64,000 nt of DNA from Ligustrum vulgare. Lineage: Eukaryota > Streptophyta > Magnoliopsida > Lamiales > Oleaceae. How positions within the stretch are numbered: position 1 is the stretch's first letter; every line of letters starts with the position of its first letter. The stretch covers positions 21,922,859 through 21,986,858 of the forward strand of contig OY743184.1 of assembly GCA_963555705.1 (NCBI GenBank), read 5' to 3'. The notes under the pieces are model-generated. The model was not told the origin of the DNA. It saw nothing but the letters and a program-made list of their open reading frames with translations, and did not search any database. Of this stretch, positions 11,830-23,699 are shown one piece after another. The translations under genes were made by a program, and so were the position numbers.

Positions 11830-12853
11830 CAGGGGCGGACCCATTAAGGGTCTAGTGGGTGCAACCGTACCCATTGGATCCAGCCCAATTGATTTTTTGG
11901 CCATTCAGCCCTTTATTTATTTATTTATTTTTGAGAATTTCCTCCCAGCTTTTACACAATGGCTCAAGTCCAACATAATAGTCATTTTCCTTTCATTATC
12001 TCCTCAACCCACGACTTTGTCCCCGGCTTCCCTGCGGCTGCGCCTAGCCCTCATCAATCTGAACGACACCACTGATCCACCGTCTGTCGAGTACCGTGGT
12101 CAACGCCACCGCTAGTCAGCCATCACGCATGGCGTCGCAGCATCGCTTGAAGAACCTACTGTAATTGTAAGCAGATTTCTTGAAAAAAAATTTAAGGGTT
12201 CTTTTCTTTTCTTGGATAATTTGATTAATTAATTTAAGAACATACTGTAACTAAGCTCTAAGCATATTGTTTTTGGGTTGTGTTTTTTGATATAGTGATT
12301 TCAGATTTGGGTTTTCCAATTTAATGTCCAAGAATCCTGAATCTAGGATGGAAAATTGTATATTTGTTTGTATTGTTCATTGTTCAATTTGTTTTTGAAA
12401 TTGTAATTTCCGTCTTCATTTTTTTTTGGCATAGGCTTATTATAGTAATAGTTACTGACTTATTGTGACATTGTCTGTATTATTAGGATGGATTTTTTGG
12501 TTTTAAGTATTAATGTATATCTTAAGACTTTTGATTGATTGTTGTAAGAGAAGATGATTGGAGAATTAAGTTATGATTCATTGTCATTTGTCATTGAAGG
12601 GGATTATCAAGCTAGTCTTGTAATAGAAGGAGACCAATGGATGAATGATAGCTTAATGGTATATGTTGAAAAATATGTATTCAGTGAAATTGATAATGAG
12701 ACTATTATACGATGTTTTCAAAGTATGAGAAGTTGTAAAGAGGAATTGTAAAAAAAGTGCTACATTTTGAATATTATCGTTGTCTTATTTGAAATTATTT
12801 TTTATATTATTCAATGTTGCCCCCACTAGACCAAAATCTTGGATCTGCCCTTG
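11830..12853 (+). mobile_element. hAT transposon, deletion derivative (1024 bp)
   Basis: The terminal inverted repeats are CAGGGGCGGACCC and, read from the right, CAAGGGCAGATCC. The 8-bp target duplication CTTTCGTC is perfect (11822-11829, 12854-12861). A GC-rich leader-like stretch lies at 12000-12140. The open frame 12554-12751 ends in a segment (WMNDSLMVYVEKYVFSEIDN, then IIRCFQSMRS) resembling the extreme C-terminus of plant hAT transposases of the TTF zinc finger/DUF4371 type. The middle of the transposase is gone. Confidence 0.9.
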
Positions 12854-12861
12854 CTTTCGTC

Positions 12862-14715
12862 TAATTTATTTTTAATTGTTAGCATAAGCGAAATAACACA
12901 CACGAAACATTAGCCGAAGTGGTTGACATGTGAGTAATGGAGTTAGACATAATCTGTAGACAATAAGTGTTCGACTTATTAAATGTTTATAATTAGTCCC
13001 TAATGGCTAATGGAATGATCTTGATCCATTCGAAAGAAAGAACCTCTAAATCAGACAACCTTAACTCAAAAGCTCCTAATTAGGTCAGCAATTGTTCATA
13101 GCTGATAGATTATTGTTTATCGAAACATGTGATTAAGGAAAAGATATGTAATAAATGTGTTTGTCCCGTTCATTTCTTTAAAATAAATAAATAAAAATAA
13201 AATTATGCTTCTTTGCTAACAGTTCGAATCTAGAATACAATCCATTTTGGACAATAACATGTATTAAGCTATTTGACAACAAAAAATGAGGTGTTTGTTT
13301 GTTATAGTCGAAGTCACCGCTACAAGAAAAATGACATTTTTGTGTGTTATTTATGACAAAAAATTTAGGTTGACCATTGTACATTTAAGCTGGTGTAACA
13401 ATTTATATTAATTACTTGACTAAGTAATTAATTGTATAAATCATTTTTTCATAAGGAATTCTTCGAATAATTCAAATCAAAGCAATTGGCGAAGACATAA
13501 TCTTCTTCTTCTTCTTCTTCTTTTTCTTTTTTTTTTTTCTCTCTGAAATAATAATGATAATAATAATAAAAAAAATCCCCTTGGCCCCTTTTTTTCTTCC
13601 CTGGCCGCTGCTGGCCTAGTTTGATTGATTCGTGAATCACGAATTTGCATGATTGTCAAACTTTTTGTATTTAATTTTTTTTTTTTATATATTTTCTAGG
13701 TAAAATGTGTGATTGAAAAGTGAAGAGAAAAAATATGTATGATTAAAAATTGAATTGAGGAATTGGAATGTTAAAAACATGTTTACCTAACGAAGGCCAA
13801 GCAACTATAAATTTTGTTTTTACTCTTTAGCTCTCAATATCCTTTGGTTAAAACATTTGAATTGTACTTTCAGTGACTGGACGTTTGGTTGTGTATTTCC
13901 CTAGTGCAGTTGCATTTAATATTTTTATTCTCAATATTATTACAAAAAAAACAGATATGTTAAACAATTTCAAAATAATAACTAGGTAATAGTGTCGTAC
14001 AAAAATAAATAAATAAATAAATAAATAATCCTTAGTAGAAAGGGTAATTATGAATTTGAAGAACATTCCTTAGACGAGATGAGATGGTAAAGGTACAGTC
14101 TCGTGTAAAACAAAGTCCTTTGAGTCTAGTTGTTCGACTTGCCTTGCCTTGCTCAAGTCAACTCGCACACAAGACGTCGCTCTCTTGAAAAAGAAATTCT
14201 TTGGTAGACTCGTACACATCAACTCATATCGCCCCATTTATACTCCTACCGCTAAAGATTTCTTGGAAAATGCAAATTTTACATCAACTAAACGTTGATA
14301 GATAATGTACTTGTAATGAATTTGAACTACTTCATTTAATAGATTAAATTTTGGGGTGGTTGAAACTAGATTGAAGACTAATATTCAGTCTCTTTGCTTC
14401 CCGAAAAGGGATTATCTCGTAATAACAATATAAAATCAAAATAGGAACCTTACAATTTATTCAAATACATTTTATGTTTGTTCTTAAGTTTCTTCTCATA
14501 GCGTGCATTCATTATGCATCCATTTAACTCAAGTCTGCCCACTTCCTAACATGCTGGCTTGCTTTCACTGCCTGCAATTTCAAAGAAAAATTAAGTTGTA
14601 GCAACGAACATCTTTGTGAGTGTATAAAGGGCAAATATGTGTGCTACACTCTATTGAACACGACGACTAGATAATATAATAAACAAAATTTCAACTTTTC
14701 TATTTCGAACTCTCG

Positions 14716-14755
<40 letters not shown>

Positions 14756-14756
14756 A
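12862..14756. other. 3' flank of the MATE gene, no other gene seen
   Basis: AT-rich DNA with a pyrimidine-rich block at 13497-13541 and a (TA)n run at 14720-14754 just after the MATE stop codon. CGCTACAAGAAAAATGAC at about 13318 resembles a CACTA element end, without a partner. Confidence 0.45.
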
Positions 14757-14888
14757 CTATAAAGGTTTTGTTTCTTCATAGAAAAAGAAAGTTCTTGCCT
14801 CTTTTTCCCAGTCACATCTTATGGTAATGATGACAATAATCAGTGTTTGTAGTGCAGTTCCAAAAAATATCATTCCAGCCCGTACACC
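14757..14888 (-). pseudogene. DTX: MATE exon 7 and stop codon
   Basis: Acceptor CTTATCAG, then GVRAGMIFFGTALQTLIIVI, TIRCDWEKEA and a short divergent tail ending at TAG (14757-14759). CDWEKEA is the family's usual C-terminal signature. Intron 6 before it is about 5.9 kb. Confidence 0.88.
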
Positions 14889-15014
14889 CTGATAAGGAAT
14901 AAGAATTTTGTTAGAGGTGTAATAAATTATTATTACATTAACTTTCACATGTAAAAATAAATGATTTATTAAATTACATGACACAGCCACTTTCAAAAAT
15001 GCTAGTTGTACTTA

Positions 15015-15143
15015 GAGCATGACAAATAGGTTGACAAAAAGATGAGTTGACAAATTTATGAATATTGATTTAAAATTTGATGTGATGTGTGAATTAATAT
15101 GACTCTGCCAACTATGCAATATGTCAACCTATATGTCAAATTA
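15015..15143. mobile_element. Small Tourist-like MITE (intron 6)
   Basis: The left end GAGCATGACAAATAGGTTGAC... and right end GTCAACCTATATGTCA are near-perfect inverted repeats over 16 bp, with TTA before the left end. The right border is uncertain by a few bases. Confidence 0.6.
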
Positions 15144-15460
15144 TAAGTACTTGTAGCAAAATTGCAACCACTTTAGCTATAGTAAGCGTTCTGGCATTTG
15201 AATATAAAAAGTTGCGAATATTACAGAAATAAATAACTATGTGAAGATTAGAAATTATATGGCGATTAGAGATCATAGATCTTGATTATGTATAAAGCGA
15301 AAACATAAAGAACTATATGGAGATCATGTTTATAAGATAAGTAATTTCAGTGAAGAACACAAAATTAACAAACCGATCAGTTTTGGAAGAAGAGGAAGTG
15401 CAAGGACGTCTTTGCAATTAAAGAAACGTAAAGAGAAAACATGCATTTCCTAAAGACTAA

Positions 15461-16513
15461 GGCTGCGTTCTCTTTGTGTTTCAGTTTCCTGTTTTCATTT
15501 TCGAAAATGTTTTCTGTTTTCCATTTTCTGTGACTTTTTTCTAAATTGCTGAAAACGCGTTTGGTTTATTATTTCTGAAAACTGTTTTCGAAAATGAAAA
15601 GCTGGAAAACGCGTTCTGTTTAAAATTTTGAAGAAAATTAATTATTTCATATTGTTTGTGAATATAAATGAAATAAAGATATCATATTTTGAGTTACACA
15701 ACAAAAATAAATGAAATAACCCCTATCACACAATTTGGTTATACCAAAAAAGTTCAAAAATTCATGTTACCCTTCTAAAGTAATCGTTCCACATTTGAGT
15801 AGTAATTTTCCCTTCTAAAGTAATCGTTCCATTTAATACTTTATATAGATACATCCTTCTAGTAAGCACTCATAACGTTTAAAATTTAAGTTTCAATAAA
15901 ATTTGCAAAAATCAATTTACGTTAATTTATTATGTCCTTACAAAATAAGTGTCTACAATACAAAAGTAAAAAAGAAAGGTTTAATAATTAAGCACATGAT
16001 ACATCATCAGAAAGATGGTTGAATTTGGAGTTCTACGCAAAAAACAGAGTGCAATTCGGAGTTGTACATCAAAAGTTATACATGTTTGAAGACAATGACC
16101 TATAAAGCAAATACGAAAAGGACTAAATTGAAAGAAAAGTAAAATTTGTGAACTAATATGCAACAAAATCTGAAGTTGAGGGACCTAAGTTGCAAATAAA
16201 TTAGGATATTTTCGAAAGAAATTTCAAAATTTGAGGATTAAAATGACAAGTTTTGAAAATTATGGACCAATAATGTAATTAAAAATGATAAATTTTGACA
16301 AATTTCAATTTTTTTTTGATTATTTTAATTTTTGCGCGTTTTCCACTTACAAGGCAAAAATTTCGGAAAACGCGGAAAACGTGATTTTCACGTTTTCCAT
16401 TTCCTTTACAAATTTTGAAAACGTTTTCGAAAACGTTTTCCGAAAACGCGTTTTCCGAGTTTTCGGAAATGAAAAACGGAAAACGGCTGGAAAACGCCAA
16501 AGAGAACGCAGCC
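15461..16513. mobile_element. PIF/Harbinger-like MITE, 1053 bp (intron 6)
   Basis: Ends are GGCTGCGTTCTCTTTG and CAAAGAGAACGCAGCC, perfect inverted repeats, flanked by TAA (15458-15460 and 16514-16516). The interior near both ends is rich in GAAAACG/CGTTTTC. Open frames in it are repeat sequence, not a transposase. A relative lies at 32015-32623. Confidence 0.9.
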
Positions 16514-16764
16514 TAAGTGAAGTCACGTTTTTCTGCATAGTCTACCATTTGTCTTCTTCCTCAGCTGAATCCCAACAGAATTGAGAATATTAATCGTGCA
16601 ATTCAGCTCCATTGCACACAGCCTCTCTTACGGATGTTCATTGATTTAGATACGCGTGAAGGGCCTTATTTACTTCTTTATTCTTTTTACAAATTGTAAT
16701 CTATTTACACCTGCTGTAATTGCCCTTTTGAATATATGAAAAATATTCTCTCAAAAATCTGACT

Positions 16765-17609
16765 TGGTATCAGAGCTAAACCAGATTCAATGACAACACC
16801 ACAAAACACTTCTTCTTCCCACAGCTCAGATTCAAATACCGTAATGCCTCCTTTGCTTAGAGGCAATCAACCATTTCCTTTTGGAGTCACTCTTTCTCAA
16901 ATCCCTCAAGTGAAATTAGACAAGAATAACGACTTGTTGTGGAAAAATATGCTGCTGCCAATCATCAGAGGACACAACTTAGAAGGTTTCATTCTGGGAA
17001 CAAAACCCTGTCCACCAAAGGAAATCTCAATTCGAACCACCACAGACGGTACTGCAGAAGAAGCTGCAAGTACTCAAATTAGCCCAAATCCTGAATTTGC
17101 TCAATGATGTCAATTGACCAACTACTAATGGGTTGGCTCTACTCTGCTATGACCCCAGAAATTGCAATGAGAGTTATGAGATCTGAAAATTTGTTTGAAC
17201 TATGGAAGGAAGTCCAAGAAAGTTATGGAGTTCAGAATAGGGCCAGAGTTACCTTTCTAATAGGTGAATTACAGAAGATAAGGAAAGGAAACATGAAAAT
17301 AGATGAATATCTATCTTCTATCAAATTGCTTGCTAACAATCTGGAGATTGTTGGGAAAAAGGCAAGTCACCTTGATCTTGTCAATCAAACCTTGGCTGGT
17401 TTAGATGAAGATTTTACTCCTATTATTGATCAAATCAACAGTAGGGAGTATGTATCATGGAGTGAGCTGCAATCAATTCTAATGATCTATGAGAGCAGAT
17501 TGGAACATATTCAATCACTCAGAGAAGAAACGGCAGTGTTGAACATTAATCAAGGATTGGCTAACTTCATTCAAAAACCTTACCACAAATGTTCCAACTT
17601 GGGGGTATT
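16765..17609 (+). pseudogene. Copia gag fragment with primer binding site
   Basis: The primer site TGGTATCAGAGC (16765-16776) follows part of an LTR. A gag frame (16790-17107) contains MTTPQNTSSS and IPQVKLDKNNDLLWKNMLLP. It continues from 17104 in another frame with DQLLMGWLYSAMTPEIAMRV and LHLDL-type helices of the Copia gag/UBN2 family (IDEYLSSIKLLANNLEIVGK). A missing base at about 17107 breaks the frame. The fragment ends abruptly at 17609, where the LTR of another element starts. Protease, integrase and RT are absent. Confidence 0.8.
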
Positions 17610-19850
17610 TGATAAGTGTATTTTCGTTAAACTAGAGTATTTTTTATTGATTTTAATGAATTATAGCTTAATTTAATGATATTTTATGTATTAGGTGAAA
17701 TCCAATGCGAAATGAAGGAATCAAAGGAATTGGCAGGAAATCTAGCTAAAATGAGATAACTCAAAGTTCGGGGACTTAAATGCAAAATTTCAAAAAGATG
17801 AATTGAACCAATTGTATGCTCTCACATGATGCTAAAGATTCAGTTGGAAGAGTTTGGAAGCTAAATTGGACAAAATAAATGCAAACGAGCGAAAACGAAA
17901 TAATTCTAGCCGAACAAATTACGTTCAAAATTTTCAGCTTCATATTAAGGCTCATGTTTTGTCCCATAAACGTTCGAATTGGAAAATATCTTTGCTAGAT
18001 GAATTTTAGCCCTTTGAGTCAGCTTTCCACAAAATTTTGAATCGCACCAATCGGACATCGGACGAAGAAGATACAATGAAATTACCGACTACTGGTCAGA
18101 GGAAAAATCTGCTGGAGACCAAGGAGGATTTTTCAAATCCGATTTTCTGTATTATATCAATTGTATTAGCACCATTATACAAAAGTATGGACACAAATTA
18201 ATGGAGACAAAAGTTGAAAATGAATGGAGAAAATAATCGAAAAGCAAAGACAAGATCAATAGTAGATGAGAACAATTCTTGATGGAAGAGAATAATTCTT
18301 GCAAATTGACATTATCTTATCATAAAGAAGTTACTATTTCACTCTATAAATAACAAGGAAAAATGAAGGAGAAGAGACACCTCTTACATACACTTCTTGT
18401 ATACTACAACAAGGAGAAGAAATCAAGCTTTGTGAGAATTCATGATGTAGAACAACTGACGGAGTGGATTGAAGAGGGAATAGAACGTAAAGGACTAGAT
18501 CGCAATTTACAGATTTGGCGTCCGACCTCCGTTAGGGTCTATAATATGACTATTTTGGGTAGCTCGACGAGACGAGTGCAACTCACCGCTTTGCTGTGGC
18601 ATACGATGAATTTCGTGCATTCATTTTCATTTAGACAGCGAAAATAGTGTTTTAATATTTTTAACGCTATTTATGTCATTAAGTTTATTTCGAATTCTTT
18701 TTGTTTATTTGATTTGGAATAGGTTTTACGCTTTCCTAGTTCTTTGTTTTTGACCCTATAAATAGAGGGTTAATTCATTGTTTTTATTCATTCAAATTAT
18801 TAATAAAATTTTTGAGATTTCTTCTCAATTCGCTTGGTAAATTCCAAGTTTTATCTTTAGGGATTTCGTTTGAAATTTCTTGTTTGCTTCCATCCTGCGT
18901 CAATTCAACAGAAATCCAAAGGAGGTTTCTTGGAGGAATTTACAACAATTCCCATCACTAAGCTTTCTTTACTCTTCTCTTTGATTTTTCTCATGATTTC
19001 ATTTCTTATATTAGATGTTGATTTTATGTGTAACATGAGTAGCTAATTTCATCTTTGATTGAGGAAAAAGTTAAAGCATCTAAACATGAGTTTCTAATTT
19101 ATAAAAACTAAGTTCATTTTATTATATATTTTGACCGTGTTTGCATTCCATTGATTTCATGCCATATTGTTCCTTTTTTTATTGCTTTGGAGGCCTACTA
19201 AGTAATAGAGTTAGAATGATTAATGTTATATTTTGATGCTTAATCCGTAATTTTTAAGCTACCAAGATAATTTGTAACAAACGCAAAAATGATTTGAACC
19301 GAGCAAATCTCTATTTTGCATGTGAAATGTGACCTAGGTTAAATAAATCGAGCTTATGAGTTTGTTACCTAGAATAACCTATTCTTAAGAGTTTAATCTT
19401 TCAATTAATTAAATTTAGAGAGCCTATTCTAAATTGTTAATTAGAAAGAGATTGGATGGAGAGTTTGTTCAATCCAACGACTAAGTAAGAAGGATTCCAA
19501 TTAGCCGAGTTTGTGTGCTTTTTGAGGGTTATTACAATTGATCTACTTAATTGAAATGAATTTGTTTATTTATTGTGACCTAACGTCCATATGTAGATAT
19601 TAAAATTCCCCAATCATATTATTTACACTCTTACAACTTTATCAATTTCATTCTTTTTACATTCTTGCAATTTATTTAGTTATTTTATTTTATTGTAAAC
19701 AACAAAACGAACCCCCATTTTAACAAATCAATGAATTTAAACTATCACAATCTCTGTGGAAGAATGACCTTTACTTGTTAATATACTTCACAACGTCAAA
19801 GTATTAAGGAGTAAGGAATTTATTTTGGAGTATCATTCGTGGGGCGGCCA
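17610..19850 (+). repeat. Long LTR of an Athila/Tat-type element
   Basis: It begins TGATAAGTGTATTTTC, contains a TATA-like CCTATAAATAGAGG (about 18755-18768), and ends GGGGCGGCCA. It is followed by TTGGCATCGTTTCCGGGGA (19855-19873), a diverged form of the tRNA-Asp primer site TGGCGCCGTTGCCGGGGA typical of Athila/Tat elements. The internal region is cut off soon after. The open frame at 18363-18647 lies within the LTR and is not regarded as a gene. Confidence 0.65.
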
Positions 19851-19873
19851 AATTTTGGCATCGTTTCCGGGGA

Positions 19874-20739
19874 TTATGTCATTAGTTTGTTAATTGTGCT
19901 GTTTCTAGCTATTCAAAAATAAATAAATAAATAAATTTAAAGGCAATATACATGATGGGTGAAAGGTTTGTGAATTTCTACAAGATAAGGTTCTATTCTA
20001 ACTTGTGTTTAGAAAATTGGAAACATGTTTGAACCGGAAAGGTAATGGGTCAAAAGGTCCGACCAGGTCGAACCGGTTTCAATTAAAACATAAAAAATTA
20101 TTCCAAAAATCACAAAATTTTCTAAAAACATGTTATTTTACAAATAAACTAATATTTACTCATTTAAAAGATAAAATTATACACAAAAATAGCTTAAAAT
20201 AACTAGAAAAAAATTGAAAACCGGGTTTAAAAACTCGGCCGGTTTTCTGGCCGGTTTTTGAGGTCAACCAAACCGATTTTTTAACTGATTCCCTGTTTTT
20301 CCGGTTGAACAGATTGGTTCGACCTGATTTTCTAAATATTGATTCTAACACAAATTGAAAAGGAGAATTAAATGATGGGTTAAATGATTTGTGACACTTC
20401 TCTCGATTCAAAAATCCTAGGATATATAGAAGTATATCAATTTTAAAGGTCCATAGGATTAATTGTGCATCGAGAACATTATTAATGATTATGAAAAAAA
20501 TCGATATAAACAGCAGACATTAAATAGTATTGTTTATGAAGAAATAAATGGATTGTGATTAACAAAAGGAAAATACTACTTTGTCACCCTTTATTGTCGC
20601 CTTAGATGACCAAATTTTTGTGGATTGTTGATTTTGGAATTGATGTGATGTGTAAAATAATAGATTGCTGCCTTGTGTACAAGTGTAAAACTTTATGTCA
20701 AAGATTATGTTCCTATAACATGACTGTTAACAAAATCAC
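19874..20739. other. Intron 6 proximal part, GGTTCGAC-rich inverted repeat
   Basis: At 20030-20340, CCGGTT and GGTCGAACC-type motifs recur in opposite orientations (GACCAGGTCGAACCGG at 20062, GGTTCGACCTGATTTTC near 20314), suggesting a decayed foldback MITE. Ends and target duplication were not identified. Confidence 0.35.
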
Positions 20740-20858
20740 CTCAACTCCTCGGTGAAAAACCCATTCCATGAGAAATCCTAGCGGAAGCCCAACTATGTAG
20801 TAACATGCGATATTAATGTATGCCACCCTTGCTTGCCATCCTAATCCAACTGCCACTC
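20740..20858 (-). pseudogene. DTX: MATE exon 6 (119 bp)
   Basis: Acceptor GCATGCAG, then VAVGLGWQARVAYINIACYY, IVGLPLGFLMEWVFHRGVE, then donor GTGATT. The frame is intact and joins in phase to exon 7. Confidence 0.9.
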
Positions 20859-20904
20859 CTGCATGCAAATATATAGTCAATATATAGAAGGTCGGAATTA
20901 CTAT

Positions 20905-21001
20905 GTTGTCAGAAGTGGGCAACGTTATGTTGTCTATCCATCATACACTTGACGCATTCTCATTGGTGGGTGGGCAACATAACGTTGCCCACTCTGGCAA
21001 C
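20905..21001. mobile_element. 97-bp foldback MITE (intron 5)
   Basis: The arms GTTGTCAGAAGTGGGCAACG... and ...CAACATAACGTTGCCCACT pair over about 27 bp with one or two differences, leaving a short loop. No clear target duplication was found. Confidence 0.55.
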
Positions 21002-21174
21002 GGAACGGACCTAAGTATAGAAGGTTTGTCTCGATCAAACTTTTTGTATAGTTTATAACCTTTTAAAGATTAAAGTTAGTGTTACAGTTGACGACAGCTT
21101 ATTGCGCACCCTGTAACACACACATTGTCCCCTTAGAAGGGGCTTTTGTTCTAGGCTTGGTTGGACGCGTTTCA

Positions 21175-21245
21175 GAGATTTGAACCCTCAGCCTCAATAG
21201 AGATCACACGACAAACTTATTGAGGTTGAGGGTTCAAATCCCTCA
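21175..21245. repeat. Inverted repeat with pol III B-box-like cores
   Basis: GAGATTTGAACCCTCAGCCT (21175) pairs with TTGAGGGTTCAAATCC (21226). GGTTCAAATCC fits the pol III B-box consensus, and the opposite strand has GGTTCAAATCT. This may be an inverted pair of tRNA-derived (SINE-like) fragments; no cloverleaf is present. Confidence 0.4.
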
Positions 21246-21368
21246 GATCCGTGTCTTGACTCTTTCAACCGTAACATTTAGAAAAGTTATTTGTGTGACA
21301 ATAATATAAGAGTGACTTTCAGACTAAGTAAATTTTGTAATTATAAGTTTGAATAATGTATGTAGTAG

Positions 21369-21732
21369 CAGAAAGAACTGGTTGAACACTGTTGAAAAGA
21401 ATAGTGAAGGCTAAGAGGGCCAGGCCCGGACCTGCCTTGATGATGATGAAGCCCTTGCTTCAGGGCCCACTAGCTTATGGGCCCTTTTTTTTTTTCCTTC
21501 AGTTTTTTTCTTAAAAAAAAAATTTCTACGACTCTGAAGAGGGCAGTGAGCTTTTTTTACTGCATCAAGAACAGGCTTGCTGGAAGTGAAAATGCTCCCA
21601 ATTGCATTATGGAAAATAATAATTAACAGACAGAAGAAAATCCCAATGACTATAGATGTTGTAACAGAGACTATAGCTGCAAATCTAGCTCCTTTTGCAT
21701 TTCCTGCTCCAAGTTCATTAGCCACCCTTATC
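21369..21732 (-). pseudogene. DTX: MATE exon 5, interrupted and with altered splice sites
   Basis: It encodes RVANELGAGNAKGARFAAIV through IFTSSKPVLDAV, then after the MITE (21421-21536) LLAFTILFNSVQPVLS. The inferred acceptor dinucleotide (21733-21734) reads GG on the minus strand, not AG. The inferred donor (21367-21368) reads CT, not GT; each is one substitution from consensus. A run of seven A (six would keep the frame) lies just before the insertion, at 21552-21558. Confidence 0.85.
21421..21536. mobile_element. 116-bp hAT MITE inserted in MATE exon 5
   Basis: It begins CAGGCCCGGACCTG and ends CTACGACTCTG. The 8-bp target duplication AAGAGGGC is perfect (21413-21420, 21537-21544). The first 14 bases equal those of the hAT in exon 1 (33999-35236), so both belong to one family. 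Confidence 0.9.
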
Positions 21733-22244
21733 CCGAATCAAAACACACATGCATTTAAAATCACCACATTCCTTAGTCATATTGAATAGATTATGGGTGT
21801 AAAGTAGTCGAACATGAATATATTTTGATGATCTGTGTTAAGTGTGGAGAAGATAAAGCCCTGAGATACAAAAGTCGAAATGGATACGGACTTCGAACTT
21901 GGTATGGACAGATCAAGAACTCACCTAGCTAAGTCGTAGGAATTGAAGGGAAAAAAAAAAAGGAATAATTATCAAAAATGGAAATTATTCTATTGTCTCT
22001 TGTTGCACTGATGAATCCACACCATGGCGAGCCGACGCGCTCGCCCATGCTGGATCCGCCAATTTTTCCTTTTTTATATCTTGTTATTCGGGTATCAAAA
22101 TTTCCCCCCCCCCTTTATACTTGTATTGATAGTCCGTATTAGATCAAATCCACTCGCCCTAGATCATTTTTCTAGATTCGCCCTTGCCTTGTTGATTGAA
22201 AATGAAAACAAGAAGCGTATAAATGACTTGACTGAATTCCTTAC

Positions 22245-22301
22245 CCAGCTCCAGCAAAGAAAGCCAGTGGAATCATCATTTCCCACCCATTTATTGCCAT
22301 G
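22245..22301 (-). pseudogene. DTX: MATE exon 4 (57 bp)
   Basis: Acceptor TTTGCAG, then MAINGWEMMIPLAFFAGAG, then donor GTAAGG. Length and phases match the family. It lies 7.8 kb from exon 3 because intron 3 contains a tandem duplication and a 6.1-kb Copia-type element. Confidence 0.9.
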
Positions 22302-22373
22302 CTGCAAAGTTGAAAATTCGTAGGAAAGAAAAAAAAGTTATTTTAGTATTCATCAATTCATTATTAATATAAA

Positions 22374-22398
22374 CTAGCATTTCACCGTGCGATGCACG
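22374..22398 (-). mobile_element. Helitron 3' end
   Basis: Read on the minus strand: hairpin CGTGCATCGCACG followed by a short spacer and CTAG, then host T. This is the Helitron terminus pattern (hairpin plus CTRR, insertion before T). The body would extend to the right; its 5' TC end was not identified. Confidence 0.6.
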
Positions 22399-22878
22399 AA
22401 AATTGTTATTCAACAATATCGATTTTGATAAGTTTTTGTATATTATTTAAAGTTTATACATAATTAACACAAATACATAATGCATAAAAATAATATTATA
22501 TATTACAATAACTACTAAGATTTAGCAAAAATTAAAACTAATTGAAATTATAATAACTTCTTTGAATAATAAATGTCATTTATATATTTAAATAATAAAT
22601 GACTGTTAATTCAATAATTTTTATAAGTTATTATTAACTTCAAAGAATATGCAAATTTAAATGTTTATTTAATGATATATCATCTTTGATGTAATATTAT
22701 GGATAAATATTGATTCTGTGGAATGTATTAATATATTCCTTATAATTTCTGAATTTGCTTCTCGTATTTAATCTTTTTCAATTTACATTCAAAGATATCA
22801 ATCACAATAATTCTAAATGCATTCTTAATTTTAACACACAAATATTTGTATTTATTCAATAAAATTATATTTTTACTT
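22399..22878. other. AT-rich DNA, probably Helitron body
   Basis: Strongly AT-rich without coding potential, contiguous with the Helitron terminus. Confidence 0.4.
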
Positions 22879-23204
22879 ATAAATTTAAGTAGTCAAAATA
22901 ATAATTACGTAAATCTAGAAATTATCGTAATATTACAACGGACAAAAAACTACACTCACGTTGAAACGCAACTAACTTAGCCCAAAAAATATGTTAAGCC
23001 AGAAAATTGTATATATACCAAAAATTGATTAAGTCAGAATATAGGAGGGGAATTAATTATCCTCTCCCAATAATTAAGAAACAATTTGACATTTTTTTTG
23101 TTGGGATTTCTTTGTGTTTGAACCTATTTAATTTAATCATGCAAGAGAGAGAGTATTAATCAATTAATTAAGCCCAATGCATGTGTATATATATATATGT
23201 TTGC

Positions 23205-23423
23205 TGTTATAAATAATATATAAATATGTGAATGACATTACCATTATGCCCCTGTAAACTTTATAGTATTACGATTGTGCCATTGTCCACTCCTATAAAT
23301 AGGAGCCTATATTCATTTGTAATATACATCTCTGGAAGAGAAATTCTTTCTTCTCCTTCATTCTCTCCATCTAAGCTTTCTCTATCTATTTCTCGTTGTT
23401 ATGATTTCGATAGTTTTATAACA
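23205..23423 (+). repeat. 5' LTR of the Copia-type element
   Basis: 219 bp with a TATA-like CCTATAAATAGGAGCC (about 23294-23309), followed by transcript-leader-like pyrimidine-rich sequence. The primer site begins at 23424. Confidence 0.9.
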
Positions 23424-23699
23424 CGTTATCAGCACGAAAACGCTCTCTCCCAATTCCCTTTCTTCAACCCACAAAAATTGTCACAAAATTCGGTGTCGAA
23501 ACATGTCAACGACGCAGCAAATCTGCATTTTTATCTCCCTCTTTCTCGCCACCGCACCACCGCTAATTGCAACTACGGTGTTTCACTAGAATCACTACCA
23601 AGAAGCGATCCTACATTTATGTTTTTCCTAATTCTGCAAGAAGAAGAAGAATAGAATACAAAGGCTTATCGTTTGGCGTCTAGGATTGGTGGAACATAG

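Noticed and set aside
13318..13345. CACTA-type terminus (CGCTACAAGAAAAATGAC)
   Set aside because: No partner terminus or target duplication was found, so it is mentioned only in the flank description.
16279..16584. Three overlapping Phe/Asn-rich frames
   Set aside because: They are translations of the GAAAACG/CGTTTTC repeats inside a MITE.
18363..18647. 94-residue open frame
   Set aside because: Lies inside a long LTR with no recognised domain and is likely fortuitous.
21226..21245. tRNA gene
   Set aside because: Only a T-arm-like core is present; no acceptor, D or anticodon arms.
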